From contig JAJYHA010000375.1 of NCBI GenBank assembly GCA_021784995.1, forward strand, positions 1 through 11,221: a DNA stretch of 11,221 bases. The letters are read 5' to 3'. Made by a program: the position numbers and the translations under genes. The notes below the pieces were generated by a model, which saw nothing but the letters and a program-made list of their open reading frames with translations, was not told the DNA's origin and did not search any database. This DNA is from Myxococcales bacterium (lineage in GTDB: Bacteria; Myxococcota; Myxococcia; Myxococcales; Anaeromyxobacteraceae). This document shows positions 1-8,557 of the stretch, in pieces (within the stretch, counting starts at the first letter, position 1; each line of letters opens with the position of its first letter).

Positions 1-129
1 GGGGCGAGCGTCGCATCGGGACCATATGACGCACCGTCGAAGGAGCCGCAACTGGCAGGTGTGGCCGTTCCGTGCGTCAATCGGCGCCATGGCCCGGTGG
101 AGGTGGAGCCGTTACGGTGCTGGAACGCC

Positions 130-2676
130 ATGACCACCACCCGTGCCGCGCCCGCCCCCCCAGCCGGGCTCACCGGGGCGCAGGCCGCGGCGCGCCTGGA
201 GGAGGAGGGTCCCAACGAGCTGACCCAGGATCGGGCGCGGGGGCTCGCGCGCACGATCCTCGACGTGATGCGGGAGCCGATGCTCCTCCTGCTCGTGGTG
301 GCCGGGGGCGCCTACCTCCTCCTCGGCGACGTCCAGGAGGCGCTCATCCTGCTCTCCTGCGTCGTGGTGGTGATCGCCATCACCCTGGTGCAGGAGCGGA
401 AGACGGAGCGCGCCCTGGCGGCGCTGAAGGACCTCAGCAGCCCGCGGGCGCTGGTCGTGCGCGACGGCGGCCGGCGGCGCATCGCCGGCAGGGAGGTGGT
501 CCGGGGCGACCTCCTCGTCGTCGCGGAGGGCGACCGCGTCGCAGCCGACGCGGTGCTGGTCGAGGCGGCTCACCTCGAGGTGGACGAGTCGCTGCTCACC
601 GGGGAGTCGGTCCCGGTGCGGAAGCGGGTCGTGGACCCACCCTCCTCCGACGTCCGGCCGGGCGGCGACGACCTCCCCTACCTGTACGCGGGGACGCTCG
701 TGGTGCGAGGGCACGGGCTGGCCCTGGTGCGGGCCACCGGAGCGCGGACCGAGATGGGGCGCATCGGCACCGTGCTGGCGACGATCGAGACCGGTCGGAC
801 GCCGCTGCAAGAGGAGGTGGGGCGCGTCGTGCGCGCCATGGCCGCCCTCGGGCTCGGCCTCTGCGCGGTGCTGGTCCTCGTCCACGGTGCCTCGCGCGGC
901 GACTGGCTGGAGGCGGTGCTGGCCGGCGTCGCCCTCGCCATGTCGATGCTGCCGGAGGAGTTCCCGGTCGTCCTCACCATCTTCATGGCCCTGGGCGCCT
1001 GGCGCATCTCCCGGAGCCGGGTGCTGACGCGCCGGTTGCCCGCGCTCGAGGCGCTCGGGGCCGCCACCGTCCTGTGCGCGGACAAGACCGGGACCATCAC
1101 CGAGAACCGGATGCGCGTGGCGCGGCTGTGGGCGCCCGGCACGCTCCACGCCCTCGACGGCGGGCCGCTGCCCGAGGCCGTGCACGAGGTGCTCGAGTTC
1201 GCGATCCTGGCCAGCCAGGCCGAGGGGTTCGACCCCATGGAGGTGGCCCTCGCGCGCCTCGGCCGACAGGCGCTGATCGGCACCGACCACCTCCACGCGA
1301 CGTGGCAGCTCCTGCGGGAGTACCCCCTCTCCCCCGACCTCCTGGCCGTCTCCCAGGTCTGGAGGGCACCCGGCGGCGGGCCGGCGGTGGTGGCGGCCAA
1401 GGGCGCTCCGGAGGCGATCGCCGAGCTGTGCCACCTCGCGCCCGCGCAGGGGGCCGAGGTCCAGGCACGGGTCGCGGAGATGGCGGCGGAGGGGCTGCGG
1501 GTGCTGGGGGTCGCGCGCGCCCGGTTCGACCGCTCCGACCTGCCACCCGGACAACACGGCTTCGACTTCGAGCTGGTCGGGCTGGTGGCCCTCGAGGATC
1601 CGGTCCGGGCCGGGGTGCCGGAGGCGGTGGCGGACTGCGCCCGGGCGGGCGTCCGCGTGGTGATGATCACGGGCGACGCGCCGGAGACGGCCCGCGCCGT
1701 CGGCAGGCGGATCGGCCTGCCGGCGGACGACGTCGTCACGGGGCGGGAGCTGCAGGCGCTCTCCTCCGAGGAGCTGCGGCCCCGCCTCGCCCGCACCGCC
1801 ATCTTCGCCCGCGTCGCCCCGGATCAGAAGCTCCGCCTCGTGCAGGCGCTCCGGGAGGAGGACGAGGTGGTGGCCATGACCGGCGACGGCGTGAACGACG
1901 CCCCGGCGCTCAAGGCGGCGCACATCGGGGTCGCCATGGGCGGACGCGGGACGGACGTGGCGCGCGAGGCGGCCTCGCTGGTGGTGACGGACGACGACTT
2001 CACCTCCATCGTCGCGGCCCTGCGGCTCGGGAGACGCATCTACGACAACCTGCGGCGGGCGATGGCCTACGTGGTGGCGGTCCACGTGCCGGTCGCCGGC
2101 ATCGCGCTGCTCCCGGTGCTCCTGGGCTGGCCCCTGGTCCTCTTCCCGGTCCACATCGTCTTCCTGGAGCTGATCATCGATCCCGCCTGCTCCATCGCCT
2201 TCGAGGCCGAGCCGGCCGATCCCGGGGTGATGCGGCGTCCGCCCCGGCCCATCGGCGCGCCGCTCTTCGGCCGCCGGCTCGTCGCGATCTCGGTGCTGCA
2301 GGGGCTCTCGGTGCTCGCGGCCAGCGTCCTCGCCTTCCGCCTCGGCAGCGCGCACACCGGCTCCGCCCCCTCCGGGCGCGCCCTGGCCTTCGCGGCGCTC
2401 ATCGCGGGCAACCTCGCGTTGATCCTCGTGAATCGCTCCTGGTCGCGGACCGTCCTGCGAACCCTGGGATCCCGGAACAGGGCCGCCTGGATGGTGGTCG
2501 GGGTGGCTGCGCTGACGCTGATCCTCTCGCTCGCCGTGCCGCCGGTGCGCGGCATCTTCCGCTTCGGGGTGACACGCCCGGACGACCTCGCGCTGGCCAT
2601 CGGGCTCGGCCTCGCCAGCCTGCTATGGTTCGAGGTCGCCAAGGCCGTCGCCCCGCGCTGGTTCTCCACCTCCTGA
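130..2676 (+). CDS. Cation-translocating P-type ATPase (P2-like), substrate unassigned
   Basis: This 848-residue inner-membrane pump uses ATP to move a cation. Visible in order are the N-terminal cation-ATPase domain (GLTGAQAAARLEEEGPNEL), M1-M2 at about 51-92, the actuator TGES at 157-160, M4 with PEEFP at 275-279, the phosphorylation motif DKTGT with Asp318, KGAPE from 424, MITGD near 514, the hinge TGDGVNDAP from 584, and six C-terminal membrane helices from about 645. There is no N-terminal heavy-metal CXXC domain or CPC motif, so it is not a copper/zinc P1B pump. Compared with SERCA, M4 is PEEFP rather than PEGLP, M5 carries His652, and M6 reads ELIIDP (Glu680, Asp684). Transport of Ca2+ is therefore not assured. 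The start is chosen at ATG 130, where family homology begins. An in-frame GTG at 61 would add 23 residues, and neither start has an ideally spaced ribosome binding site. The gene appears complete. Confidence 0.93.
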   Translation: MTTTRAAPAPPAGLTGAQAAARLEEEGPNELTQDRARGLARTILDVMREPMLLLLVVAGGAYLLLGDVQEALILLSCVVVVIAITLVQERKTERALAALKDLSSPRALVVRDGGRRRIAGREVVRGDLLVVAEGDRVAADAVLVEAAHLEVDESLLTGESVPVRKRVVDPPSSDVRPGGDDLPYLYAGTLVVRGHGLALVRATGARTEMGRIGTVLATIETGRTPLQEEVGRVVRAMAALGLGLCAVLVLVHGASRGDWLEAVLAGVALAMSMLPEEFPVVLTIFMALGAWRISRSRVLTRRLPALEALGAATVLCADKTGTITENRMRVARLWAPGTLHALDGGPLPEAVHEVLEFAILASQAEGFDPMEVALARLGRQALIGTDHLHATWQLLREYPLSPDLLAVSQVWRAPGGGPAVVAAKGAPEAIAELCHLAPAQGAEVQARVAEMAAEGLRVLGVARARFDRSDLPPGQHGFDFELVGLVALEDPVRAGVPEAVADCARAGVRVVMITGDAPETARAVGRRIGLPADDVVTGRELQALSSEELRPRLARTAIFARVAPDQKLRLVQALREEDEVVAMTGDGVNDAPALKAAHIGVAMGGRGTDVAREAASLVVTDDDFTSIVAALRLGRRIYDNLRRAMAYVVAVHVPVAGIALLPVLLGWPLVLFPVHIVFLELIIDPACSIAFEAEPADPGVMRRPPRPIGAPLFGRRLVAISVLQGLSVLAASVLAFRLGSAHTGSAPSGRALAFAALIAGNLALILVNRSWSRTVLRTLGSRNRAAWMVVGVAALTLILSLAVPPVRGIFRFGVTRPDDLALAIGLGLASLLWFEVAKAVAPRWFSTS

Positions 2677-2751
2677 CACGCCGCTGGGCCCGGCCGCACC
2701 CGATCCGGCTCGCTGGCTCCCGTCGAAGTCCTTGAATCCGCCCGGCGCAAT

Positions 2752-2756
2752 GGAGG
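2752..2756 (+). promoter_or_regulatory. Ribosome binding site for the TolC-family gene
   Basis: GGAGG lies 12 bases before GTG 2769. It supports this GTG as the start, since no in-frame ATG lies nearby and the signal peptide begins right after it. The rest of the 92-base gap (2677-2768) holds no promoter or terminator that I can recognise. Confidence 0.5.
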
Positions 2757-2768
2757 CTCTGAACGACC

Positions 2769-4136
2769 GTGCACGCCGAACGCCCCGTCCGACGACCCGT
2801 CACCGCGGTAGCCCTCCCGGGGCTGGCCGCCCTGCTTCTCGCCCTGCCCTCCGCCGCGCGTCCGGCCGGGCTCTCCGTCGAGGAGGCCATCCGCGCGGCG
2901 TGGAGCCAGAACCCAGGGATCGCGGCCAGCGCCGGCCAGGTCGAGGCCGCGCGCGCCGACGCCGAAGCAGCGCGTGACGCGCGGCTCCCCAAGTTCGTCG
3001 CCACCGCCAGGGCCGTCGCCACCGACGAACCGGTCGGCGCCTTCGGCATCCGGCTCGACGAGCAGAAGATCACGCAGGCCGACTTCGCGCCGAGCCGCCT
3101 CAACGCGCCCGACCCCATCGGCGGGATCGGCCTCGGCGCGTCGATCCAGCAGCCCATCTACACCGGCGGCCGCATGACGGCCGGGCGTCGCGCGGCGTCC
3201 CTGCAGGCGGACGCGGAGGAGAGCTCCCACGAGCGCCGCAAGCAGGAGATGGCGCTGGCGGTGGTCCAGGCCTACTTCGGGACGCAGGTGGCGGCCGAAG
3301 GGCTGCGCTTCGCCGAGGACGTGCTCGCGCACGCGCGCGACACGGAGCAGTTCGTCCGCGCCCGCGCCCAGAAGGGCCTCGCGCTCGACGCCGACGTGGC
3401 GCGGGCCACCGCCTTCCGGGCACAGGCCGACGCCGAGCACGCGGCCGCCGCCCAGCGGCTCGCCGACGCGCGGGCGGGGCTGACGCTGCTCGCCGGGCGC
3501 GAGGCCGGCCACGCCGACCTGGTCACGCCGGTGGTCGCATCGGCGACGCCGGCGGCGTTCGCCGCGCCGGGACCGGAGCAGGTCTCGGTGCCGGCCGACC
3601 GCGCCGACCTGCGGGCGGCCCGCCTCCGCGTCGGCGCCGCCGAGGAGGCCGTCGGCGGCGCGCGCGGTAACGTGCTGCCCGAGGTCCTGGCGCAGGGCAG
3701 CGTCGACACGCTGCGCTCGGCCCCCGACCAGGGCGCCACCTGGTTCACGGTCGCGCTCGTCGCGCGCTGGAAGCTCGACCTCTCCGACTTCCGCTCCACG
3801 CGCGCCGCCGAGGCGCGGGCGAGCGCCGCCGAGAGCGCGGCCCGCTGGAAGGAGCAGCAGGCGCAGAACGAGGTGGCCGAGGCGCGGCGCGCCGTGACCA
3901 CCGCCGACACCCGCATGGCAGCGGCCCGCGAGGCGGTCTCCGCCTCCGAGTCGGCGCGCGACCTGAGGACCGCGCGCCACCGTCAGGGGCTGCTGCCCCT
4001 CACCGACGTCCTCGACGCGGAGGTGGGCCTGGTGGGAGCGCGGGCCCTCCTCCTCCGGAGCGAGCTGGAGGCGCGCGTCGCGCGCGCGCAGCTGCAGCTC
4101 GCCCTGGGAGAGCCCGTGGAAGGAGTGAAGTCATGA
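2769..4136 (+). CDS. TolC-family outer membrane efflux protein
   Basis: This 455-residue protein is the predicted outer-membrane channel of the tripartite efflux system encoded by this gene and the next two. The N-terminus has basic residues, a hydrophobic stretch at about 11-30 and a likely signal peptidase site near Ala30-Ala33. The mature part opens with LSVEEAIRAAWSQNPGI, the usual start of the outer-membrane efflux protein repeat. It continues as long Ala/Glu/Arg-rich amphipathic helices, with a second repeat starting near ADLRAARLRVGAAEEAVGG. The closing segment RHRQGLLPLTDVLDAEV is the family's characteristic C-terminal helix signature. Length fits the family (about 420-480). Its stop overlaps the adaptor start as ATGA, indicating one operon and translational coupling. 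No lipobox is visible, so it is probably not a lipid-anchored OprM type. The substrate cannot be read from this subunit. Confidence 0.92.
   Translation: MHAERPVRRPVTAVALPGLAALLLALPSAARPAGLSVEEAIRAAWSQNPGIAASAGQVEAARADAEAARDARLPKFVATARAVATDEPVGAFGIRLDEQKITQADFAPSRLNAPDPIGGIGLGASIQQPIYTGGRMTAGRRAASLQADAEESSHERRKQEMALAVVQAYFGTQVAAEGLRFAEDVLAHARDTEQFVRARAQKGLALDADVARATAFRAQADAEHAAAAQRLADARAGLTLLAGREAGHADLVTPVVASATPAAFAAPGPEQVSVPADRADLRAARLRVGAAEEAVGGARGNVLPEVLAQGSVDTLRSAPDQGATWFTVALVARWKLDLSDFRSTRAAEARASAAESAARWKEQQAQNEVAEARRAVTTADTRMAAAREAVSASESARDLRTARHRQGLLPLTDVLDAEVGLVGARALLLRSELEARVARAQLQLALGEPVEGVKS
4120..4125 (+). promoter_or_regulatory. Ribosome binding site for the adaptor gene
   Basis: AAGGAG sits 7 bases before ATG 4133, inside the end of the TolC-family gene. 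It supports ATG 4133 as the start, with a second in-frame ATG directly following, and supports coupled translation. Confidence 0.7.
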
Positions 4137-5146
4137 TGCGCGTCGCCGCCGCCCTGCTCAGCCTCGCCGCCCTCGCCGCCGCGCCCGCCCGCGCGGCCGA
4201 GGGCCCCCCCGCCCCGCTCTCCGCGCCGGTGAAGGTCCACCTGGCGAGGCCGGTGCCGCCGGGCACCGCGGGCGCCTGGCTGGCCGCCAGCGTGGCCGCC
4301 GAGCACCACGCCACGATCTCGACCCGCCTCTCGGCCCAGATCCGGTCGGTGGAGGTCGAGGAGGGCATGCGCGTCAAGCAGGGCCAGCTCCTCGTCACCC
4401 TGCGCGACGAGGACGTCCGGGCGCAGCTCGCGGCGGCCGAGACCGCCCTCGCCAACGCGCGCGTGAACGAGCGGCGCATGATCGACCTGGTCGCGCAACG
4501 CGCCGCCACCCCCTTCGAGCTGGAGTCGGCCCAGGCGCAGCGGGCCCAGGCGGCCGCCGCGGTCGCCGCCGCCCAGGCGAGCCTCGGCTACACCCAGCTC
4601 CGGGCACCCTTCGACGGGATGGTGCAGGCGCGCCGCGTCCAGCGGGGCGACCTCGTGGGCCCCGGGCAACCCTTGGTGGACGTCGAGGGCGCCGGCCTGG
4701 AGCTGCAGGCCACCCTCTCCGAGGAGGAGTCGAAGGGCCTCGCCATCGGCCAGCGCATCCGCTGGCGCGCCGACGGGCAGCAGGGCCAGGCCCAGGTGAC
4801 GGCGCTCACGCCGGGCGGAGACGCCGTGTCGCACCGCCGCCTGCTGCGCGCCCGGATCCTCTCGGCCGGCGGGCTCCGCTCGGGCGCCTTCGCGCGCATC
4901 GAGGTGCCGGGGGCGGCCCCGGCGGCCACCCGCGTCGTGCCGCGCAGCGCGGTCGTGCAGCGCGGCGACCTGGTCGGCGTCTTCGTCGCCGACGCCGGGA
5001 AGGCGCGCCTGCGCTGGATCGCGCCGGGCGACATGACGGGAGACGAGGTGGCCGTCCGCGCGGGGCTGGGCGCCGACGAGCCGGTGATCGACCACCCGGG
5101 CGCGCTGCGCGACGGCCAGCCGGTGGAGGTCGTTCGTGGAGAGTGA
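4133..5146 (+). CDS. RND efflux periplasmic adaptor subunit (membrane fusion protein)
   Basis: This 337-residue adaptor should bridge the RND permease and the TolC-like channel across the periplasm. A signal peptide covers about residues 1-22, ending in PARAA. The first lipoyl half-motif, around residues 62-90, includes VEVEEGMRVKQGQLLVTL. A coiled-coil hairpin rich in Ala, Gln and Glu follows at about 93-153. The second lipoyl half starts at LRAPFDGMV (Arg157), followed by a beta-barrel region and a C-terminal membrane-proximal domain. No lipobox Cys is seen, so the protein is either soluble in the periplasm or held by an uncleaved N-terminus. There is no His/Met-rich N-terminal extension of the CusB type, which argues mildly against a copper/silver role. 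The gene overlaps the TolC gene by 4 bases and the permease by 11, so it is in the same transcript. Confidence 0.93.
   Translation: MMRVAAALLSLAALAAAPARAAEGPPAPLSAPVKVHLARPVPPGTAGAWLAASVAAEHHATISTRLSAQIRSVEVEEGMRVKQGQLLVTLRDEDVRAQLAAAETALANARVNERRMIDLVAQRAATPFELESAQAQRAQAAAAVAAAQASLGYTQLRAPFDGMVQARRVQRGDLVGPGQPLVDVEGAGLELQATLSEEESKGLAIGQRIRWRADGQQGQAQVTALTPGGDAVSHRRLLRARILSAGGLRSGAFARIEVPGAAPAATRVVPRSAVVQRGDLVGVFVADAGKARLRWIAPGDMTGDEVAVRAGLGADEPVIDHPGALRDGQPVEVVRGE
5125..5129 (+). promoter_or_regulatory. Ribosome binding site for the RND permease
   Basis: GGAGG lies 6 bases before GTG 5136, within the last codons of the adaptor gene. It fixes GTG 5136 as the permease start and creates the 11-base gene overlap. 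Confidence 0.65.
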
Positions 5147-8100
5147 GCACAGGGTCGGGACGGCGGGCCGCCTCGCGCGGACCTTCCTCCGGAGCAAGCT
5201 GACGCCCCTCATCGTGCTGGCGTCGCTGCTGCTGGGCCTGGTGGCGGTGCTGCTCACGCCACGCGAGGAGGAGCCGCAGATCGTCGTGCCCATGGTGGAC
5301 GTCATCGTCCCCATGCCCGGGGCGCCGGCGCGCGAGGTGGAGACGCAGCTCACCACCCCGCTCGAGCGGCGGATGTGGGGCATCCCCGGGGTCGAGTACC
5401 TCTACAGCACGAGCCGCACCGGGGTGGCGTTCCTCACCGTCCGGTTCAAGGTGAACGAGCCGCTCGAGCCCAGCCTGGTGAAGGTGCACCAGGAGCTGTC
5501 GGCGCATCCCGAGCTGCTGCCGCCCGGCGCCATGACGCCGGTCGTCCGCCTCCTCACCATCGACGACGTCCCGTTCCTCACGCTGACGCTGCACGGCGGC
5601 GACCGCGCGCCGGGCGAGCTGCGCGGCGTGGCGGACGAGGTGGCGCGGCAGATCGCCGACGTCCCGCAGACGGCGCAGGTGCGCGTGCTGGGGGCGGCGG
5701 CCAGGACGGTCCGCATCGAGCCGCAGCCGGAGCGGCTCCGGACGCTCGGCGTCTCCGTCGCCGAGCTCGACCCGGCGCTGCGCGCCGCCCAGGCGCAGCT
5801 CCCGGCGGGCGCCATGGTGGCGGGCGACCGGCGGGTGATCGTGGAGGCCAAGGGCTGGGTGCTCTCGGCCCGCGAGCTCCGGCGCGTCGTCGTCGCCACG
5901 CGGGGCGACCGCCCCGTCTACCTGGAGGACGTGGCCCGCGTGACGGACGGCCCCGAGCCGGAGCCGCCCGTGGTGCTCACGGCGAAGAAGGGCGAGCCGG
6001 GCTTCGAGCAGGCCGTCTCCATCGTGGTGGCCAAGCGCGCGGGCACGAACGCCACCGCCCTGGCCGAGCAGGTGATGCACAAGGTCGAGACGCTGCGCGG
6101 GCACCTCGTCCCCTCCGACATGCGGGTGGAGGTGACGCGCAACTACGGCGAGACCGCGGGCGAGAAGTCGAACGAGCTCATCGAGCACCTGCTCATCGCG
6201 ACCCTCTCGGTCATCACCCTCATCCTGCTGGCCATGGGCTGGCGCTCGGCGGTGGTGGTCGCGGTGGCGGTCCCGGTGACGCTCGCGCTCACGCTGCTCC
6301 TCACCTACGTCTTCGGCTACACGCTGAACCGCGTCACCCTCTTCGCCCTCATCTTCTCGATCGGCATCCTCGTCGACGACGCCATCGTGGTGGTCGAGAA
6401 CGTCCACCGCCACATCTACCTGCCGGGCCCACGGCGCCCCTTCGTCCGCATCGTGATCGACGCGGTGGACGAGGTGGGCAACCCGACCATCCTGGCCACC
6501 TTCGCGGTCATCGCGGCCATCCTGCCCATGGCCTTCGTCCGGGGCCTGATGGGCCCCTACATGCGCCCCATCCCGGTCGGCGCCAGCGCGGCGATGCTCT
6601 TCTCGCTCGCCATCGCCTTCGTGCTGAGCCCCTGGGCGGCCATGAAGGTCTTCCGCCACGAGGCGCACCCGGCGGCCGCCGATCCCAGCGGCCTCCACCC
6701 GCACGACCCCGATCGCGACCCGCCGGCGCCCCTGCACGACGACCCGGCCGCGCACCCCGAGACCGCCCCCGAGACGCGCCTCACCCGCCTCTACCGGCGC
6801 ACGATGTCGACCCTGCTCGGGAAGCCCGCCGCGCGCTGGGGCTTCCTGCTCGGCGTGGTGCTCCTGCTGCTGGCCGCCGCCTCGCTGGTGGCCTTCGGCG
6901 CGGTCAAGGTGAAGATGCTGCCCTTCGACAACAAGAGCGAGTTCCAGGTGGAGCTCGACATGCCGGCCGGCACCCCGCGCGAGCAGACCCTGGCCGTGGG
7001 GCAGGAGCTGGCGCGCCGCGTCCTCCAGGAGCCCGAGGCGCGGAACGTCCAGGTCTACGCGGGCGTGGCGGCGCCCTTCACCTTCGTGGGCATGGTGCGC
7101 CACAGCTTCCTGCGCGACGCGCCGGAGCAGGCCGACCTGCAGGTGAACCTCGTCCCCAAGGACGACCGCAAGGCCCAGAGCCACGCCATCGTGATGCGGC
7201 TCCGCCCGGCGCTGGAGGCGATCGCGCACCCTCGCGGCGCGCGCCTCAAGCTGGTCGAGATCCCCCCCGGCCCGCCCGTGCTCGACACCCTGGTGGCCGA
7301 GGTGTACGGGCCGACGCAGGAGGAGCGCGACCGCATCGCGCGCCAGGTCCTCGACGCCTTCCGGACCACCGAGGGGGTGGTGGACATCGACTCCTCCCTC
7401 AACCCCACCGCGCCGCAGATCTCGCTCGTGGTGGAGCGCGAGAAGGCGGCGCTGCACGGGGTGCAGGCGGCCGCCGTGGTCCAGACGCTCGCCGCCGCGG
7501 GCGGCGGGGCGCAGCTCGGCACCTTCCACGCCGGACGCGGCGCGCAGCAGATCCCGGTGGTGCTGCAGCTCGCGCCGGCCGACCGGGCCGATCTCGACCG
7601 CATCCTGCAGCTCACCGTCCCCGGGGTCCACGGGCCGGTGCCCATCTCGGAGCTGGTGCGGATCGTGGACGGACGCGCCGACCCGGAGCTCTTCCACAAG
7701 AACCTGATGCCGGTGTCCTACGTCTTCGGCGACCTGGCCGGCAGGATCGAGAGCCCCGTCTACGCGCTGGCGGCGCTCAACCGGAAGCTCGACGCCCTGC
7801 GCAGCTCGGCGGGCGATCCCGTCCCCCGCTTCGGGCTCTCGCACCCGCTCGACACCGAACACCCCGCCCTCAAGTGGGACGGGGAGTGGCACATCACGCT
7901 CGAGGTCTTCCGCGATCTGGGCCTGGCCTTCGCCGCGGTGGTGATCCTCATCTACGTGCTGCTCGTCGGGTGGTTCGAGAGCTTCCTGATCCCGCTCGTG
8001 ATCCTCGTCCCGATCCCCCTCTCGCTGATCGGGATCCTCCCGGCGCACGGCATCTTCGGCACCTTCTTCACCGCCACCAGCATGATCGGCTTCATCGCCG

Positions 8101-8495
8101 GGGCCGGCATCATCGTCCGGAACAGCATCATCCTGGTGGACTTCATCGAGCTGAAGCTGCGGGAGGGCATGCCGCTGGCGCTGGCCGTGGAGGAGGCGGG
8201 CGTGGTCCGGTTCCGGCCCATGCTGCTCACGGCGGCCGCCGTGCTCGTGGGGAGCGCCATCATGCTGGCCGACCCCATCTTCCAGGGGCTCGCCATGTCG
8301 CTCATGGCGGGCGAGGTGGCGGCCACCCTGCTGTCGCGCCTCGCGGTGCCCGTCCTCTACGAGCTCGTCGCGCGGCACGGCCGGGCCGCCCAGCTCCAGC
8401 GCGAGGGCGCGCTGGCGCGCGCGACGGTCGAGGCGGCGGCCCCGCCCGAGCCCCCATGCGCCGCCGCGCCCGCGCGGGCGGGCGCTCCTCGTTGA
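5136..8495 (+). CDS. RND-family efflux permease (AcrB/HAE-like clade)
   Basis: This 1119-residue inner-membrane proton antiporter drives the tripartite pump. Its layout is the RND duplication: TM1 at about 22-43, a large periplasmic porter domain, TM2-TM6 at about 349-502, a cytoplasmic loop, TM7 near 570-590, a second periplasmic domain, then TM8-TM12 from about 927. The TM4 motif SIGILVDDAIVVVEN keeps the paired Asp414-Asp415 that match the AcrB proton-relay aspartates. In TM10 the segment GIIVRNSIILVDF has Arg995 where AcrB has Lys940. The TM4 and TM10 sequences do not match CzcA/CusA heavy-metal pumps, so it is better called HAE-like with unknown substrate. The opening segment after TM1 (PREEEPQIVVPMVDV) fits a bacterial subfamily distinct from AcrB itself. 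The TM6-TM7 loop (508-547) holds six His and six Asp. The start is GTG 5136. It forms an operon with the two upstream genes and probably the downstream DUF2892 gene. Confidence 0.93.
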   Translation: MESEHRVGTAGRLARTFLRSKLTPLIVLASLLLGLVAVLLTPREEEPQIVVPMVDVIVPMPGAPAREVETQLTTPLERRMWGIPGVEYLYSTSRTGVAFLTVRFKVNEPLEPSLVKVHQELSAHPELLPPGAMTPVVRLLTIDDVPFLTLTLHGGDRAPGELRGVADEVARQIADVPQTAQVRVLGAAARTVRIEPQPERLRTLGVSVAELDPALRAAQAQLPAGAMVAGDRRVIVEAKGWVLSARELRRVVVATRGDRPVYLEDVARVTDGPEPEPPVVLTAKKGEPGFEQAVSIVVAKRAGTNATALAEQVMHKVETLRGHLVPSDMRVEVTRNYGETAGEKSNELIEHLLIATLSVITLILLAMGWRSAVVVAVAVPVTLALTLLLTYVFGYTLNRVTLFALIFSIGILVDDAIVVVENVHRHIYLPGPRRPFVRIVIDAVDEVGNPTILATFAVIAAILPMAFVRGLMGPYMRPIPVGASAAMLFSLAIAFVLSPWAAMKVFRHEAHPAAADPSGLHPHDPDRDPPAPLHDDPAAHPETAPETRLTRLYRRTMSTLLGKPAARWGFLLGVVLLLLAAASLVAFGAVKVKMLPFDNKSEFQVELDMPAGTPREQTLAVGQELARRVLQEPEARNVQVYAGVAAPFTFVGMVRHSFLRDAPEQADLQVNLVPKDDRKAQSHAIVMRLRPALEAIAHPRGARLKLVEIPPGPPVLDTLVAEVYGPTQEERDRIARQVLDAFRTTEGVVDIDSSLNPTAPQISLVVEREKAALHGVQAAAVVQTLAAAGGGAQLGTFHAGRGAQQIPVVLQLAPADRADLDRILQLTVPGVHGPVPISELVRIVDGRADPELFHKNLMPVSYVFGDLAGRIESPVYALAALNRKLDALRSSAGDPVPRFGLSHPLDTEHPALKWDGEWHITLEVFRDLGLAFAAVVILIYVLLVGWFESFLIPLVILVPIPLSLIGILPAHGIFGTFFTATSMIGFIAGAGIIVRNSIILVDFIELKLREGMPLALAVEEAGVVRFRPMLLTAAAVLVGSAIMLADPIFQGLAMSLMAGEVAATLLSRLAVPVLYELVARHGRAAQLQREGALARATVEAAAPPEPPCAAAPARAGAPR

Positions 8496-8546
8496 CCGCA
8501 GCAGCCGGACCTCGACGCCGTTACGTCTGGAACCACCACCGAACCC

Positions 8547-8551
8547 AGGAG
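8547..8551 (+). promoter_or_regulatory. Ribosome binding site for the DUF2892 gene
   Basis: AGGAG lies 6 bases before ATG 8558. It selects this start over longer upstream readings of the same frame, which run back antiparallel to no known domain and overlap the permease. The 62-base gap 8496-8557 shows no terminator, so read-through from the permease gene is likely. Confidence 0.7.
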
Positions 8552-8557
8552 CACGAC

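Noticed and set aside
2067..3980. A 637-residue minus-strand frame across the ATPase end and the TolC-family gene
   Set aside because: Low-complexity Arg/Gly/Ala content, crosses two well-supported plus-strand genes, and shows no recognisable domain.
4806..8378. A 1190-residue open frame on the minus strand opposite the RND permease
   Set aside because: It is rich in His, Arg, Gly and Asp with no domain, and mirrors codon bias of the convincing RND gene. Long antisense frames are expected at this GC content.
5136..8495. Assignment of the permease as a CzcA/CusA-type heavy-metal pump
   Set aside because: TM4 carries the HAE-like VDDAIVVVEN rather than the metal-pump pattern, and TM10 lacks the CusA-type Glu. 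The adaptor also has no metal-binding extension.
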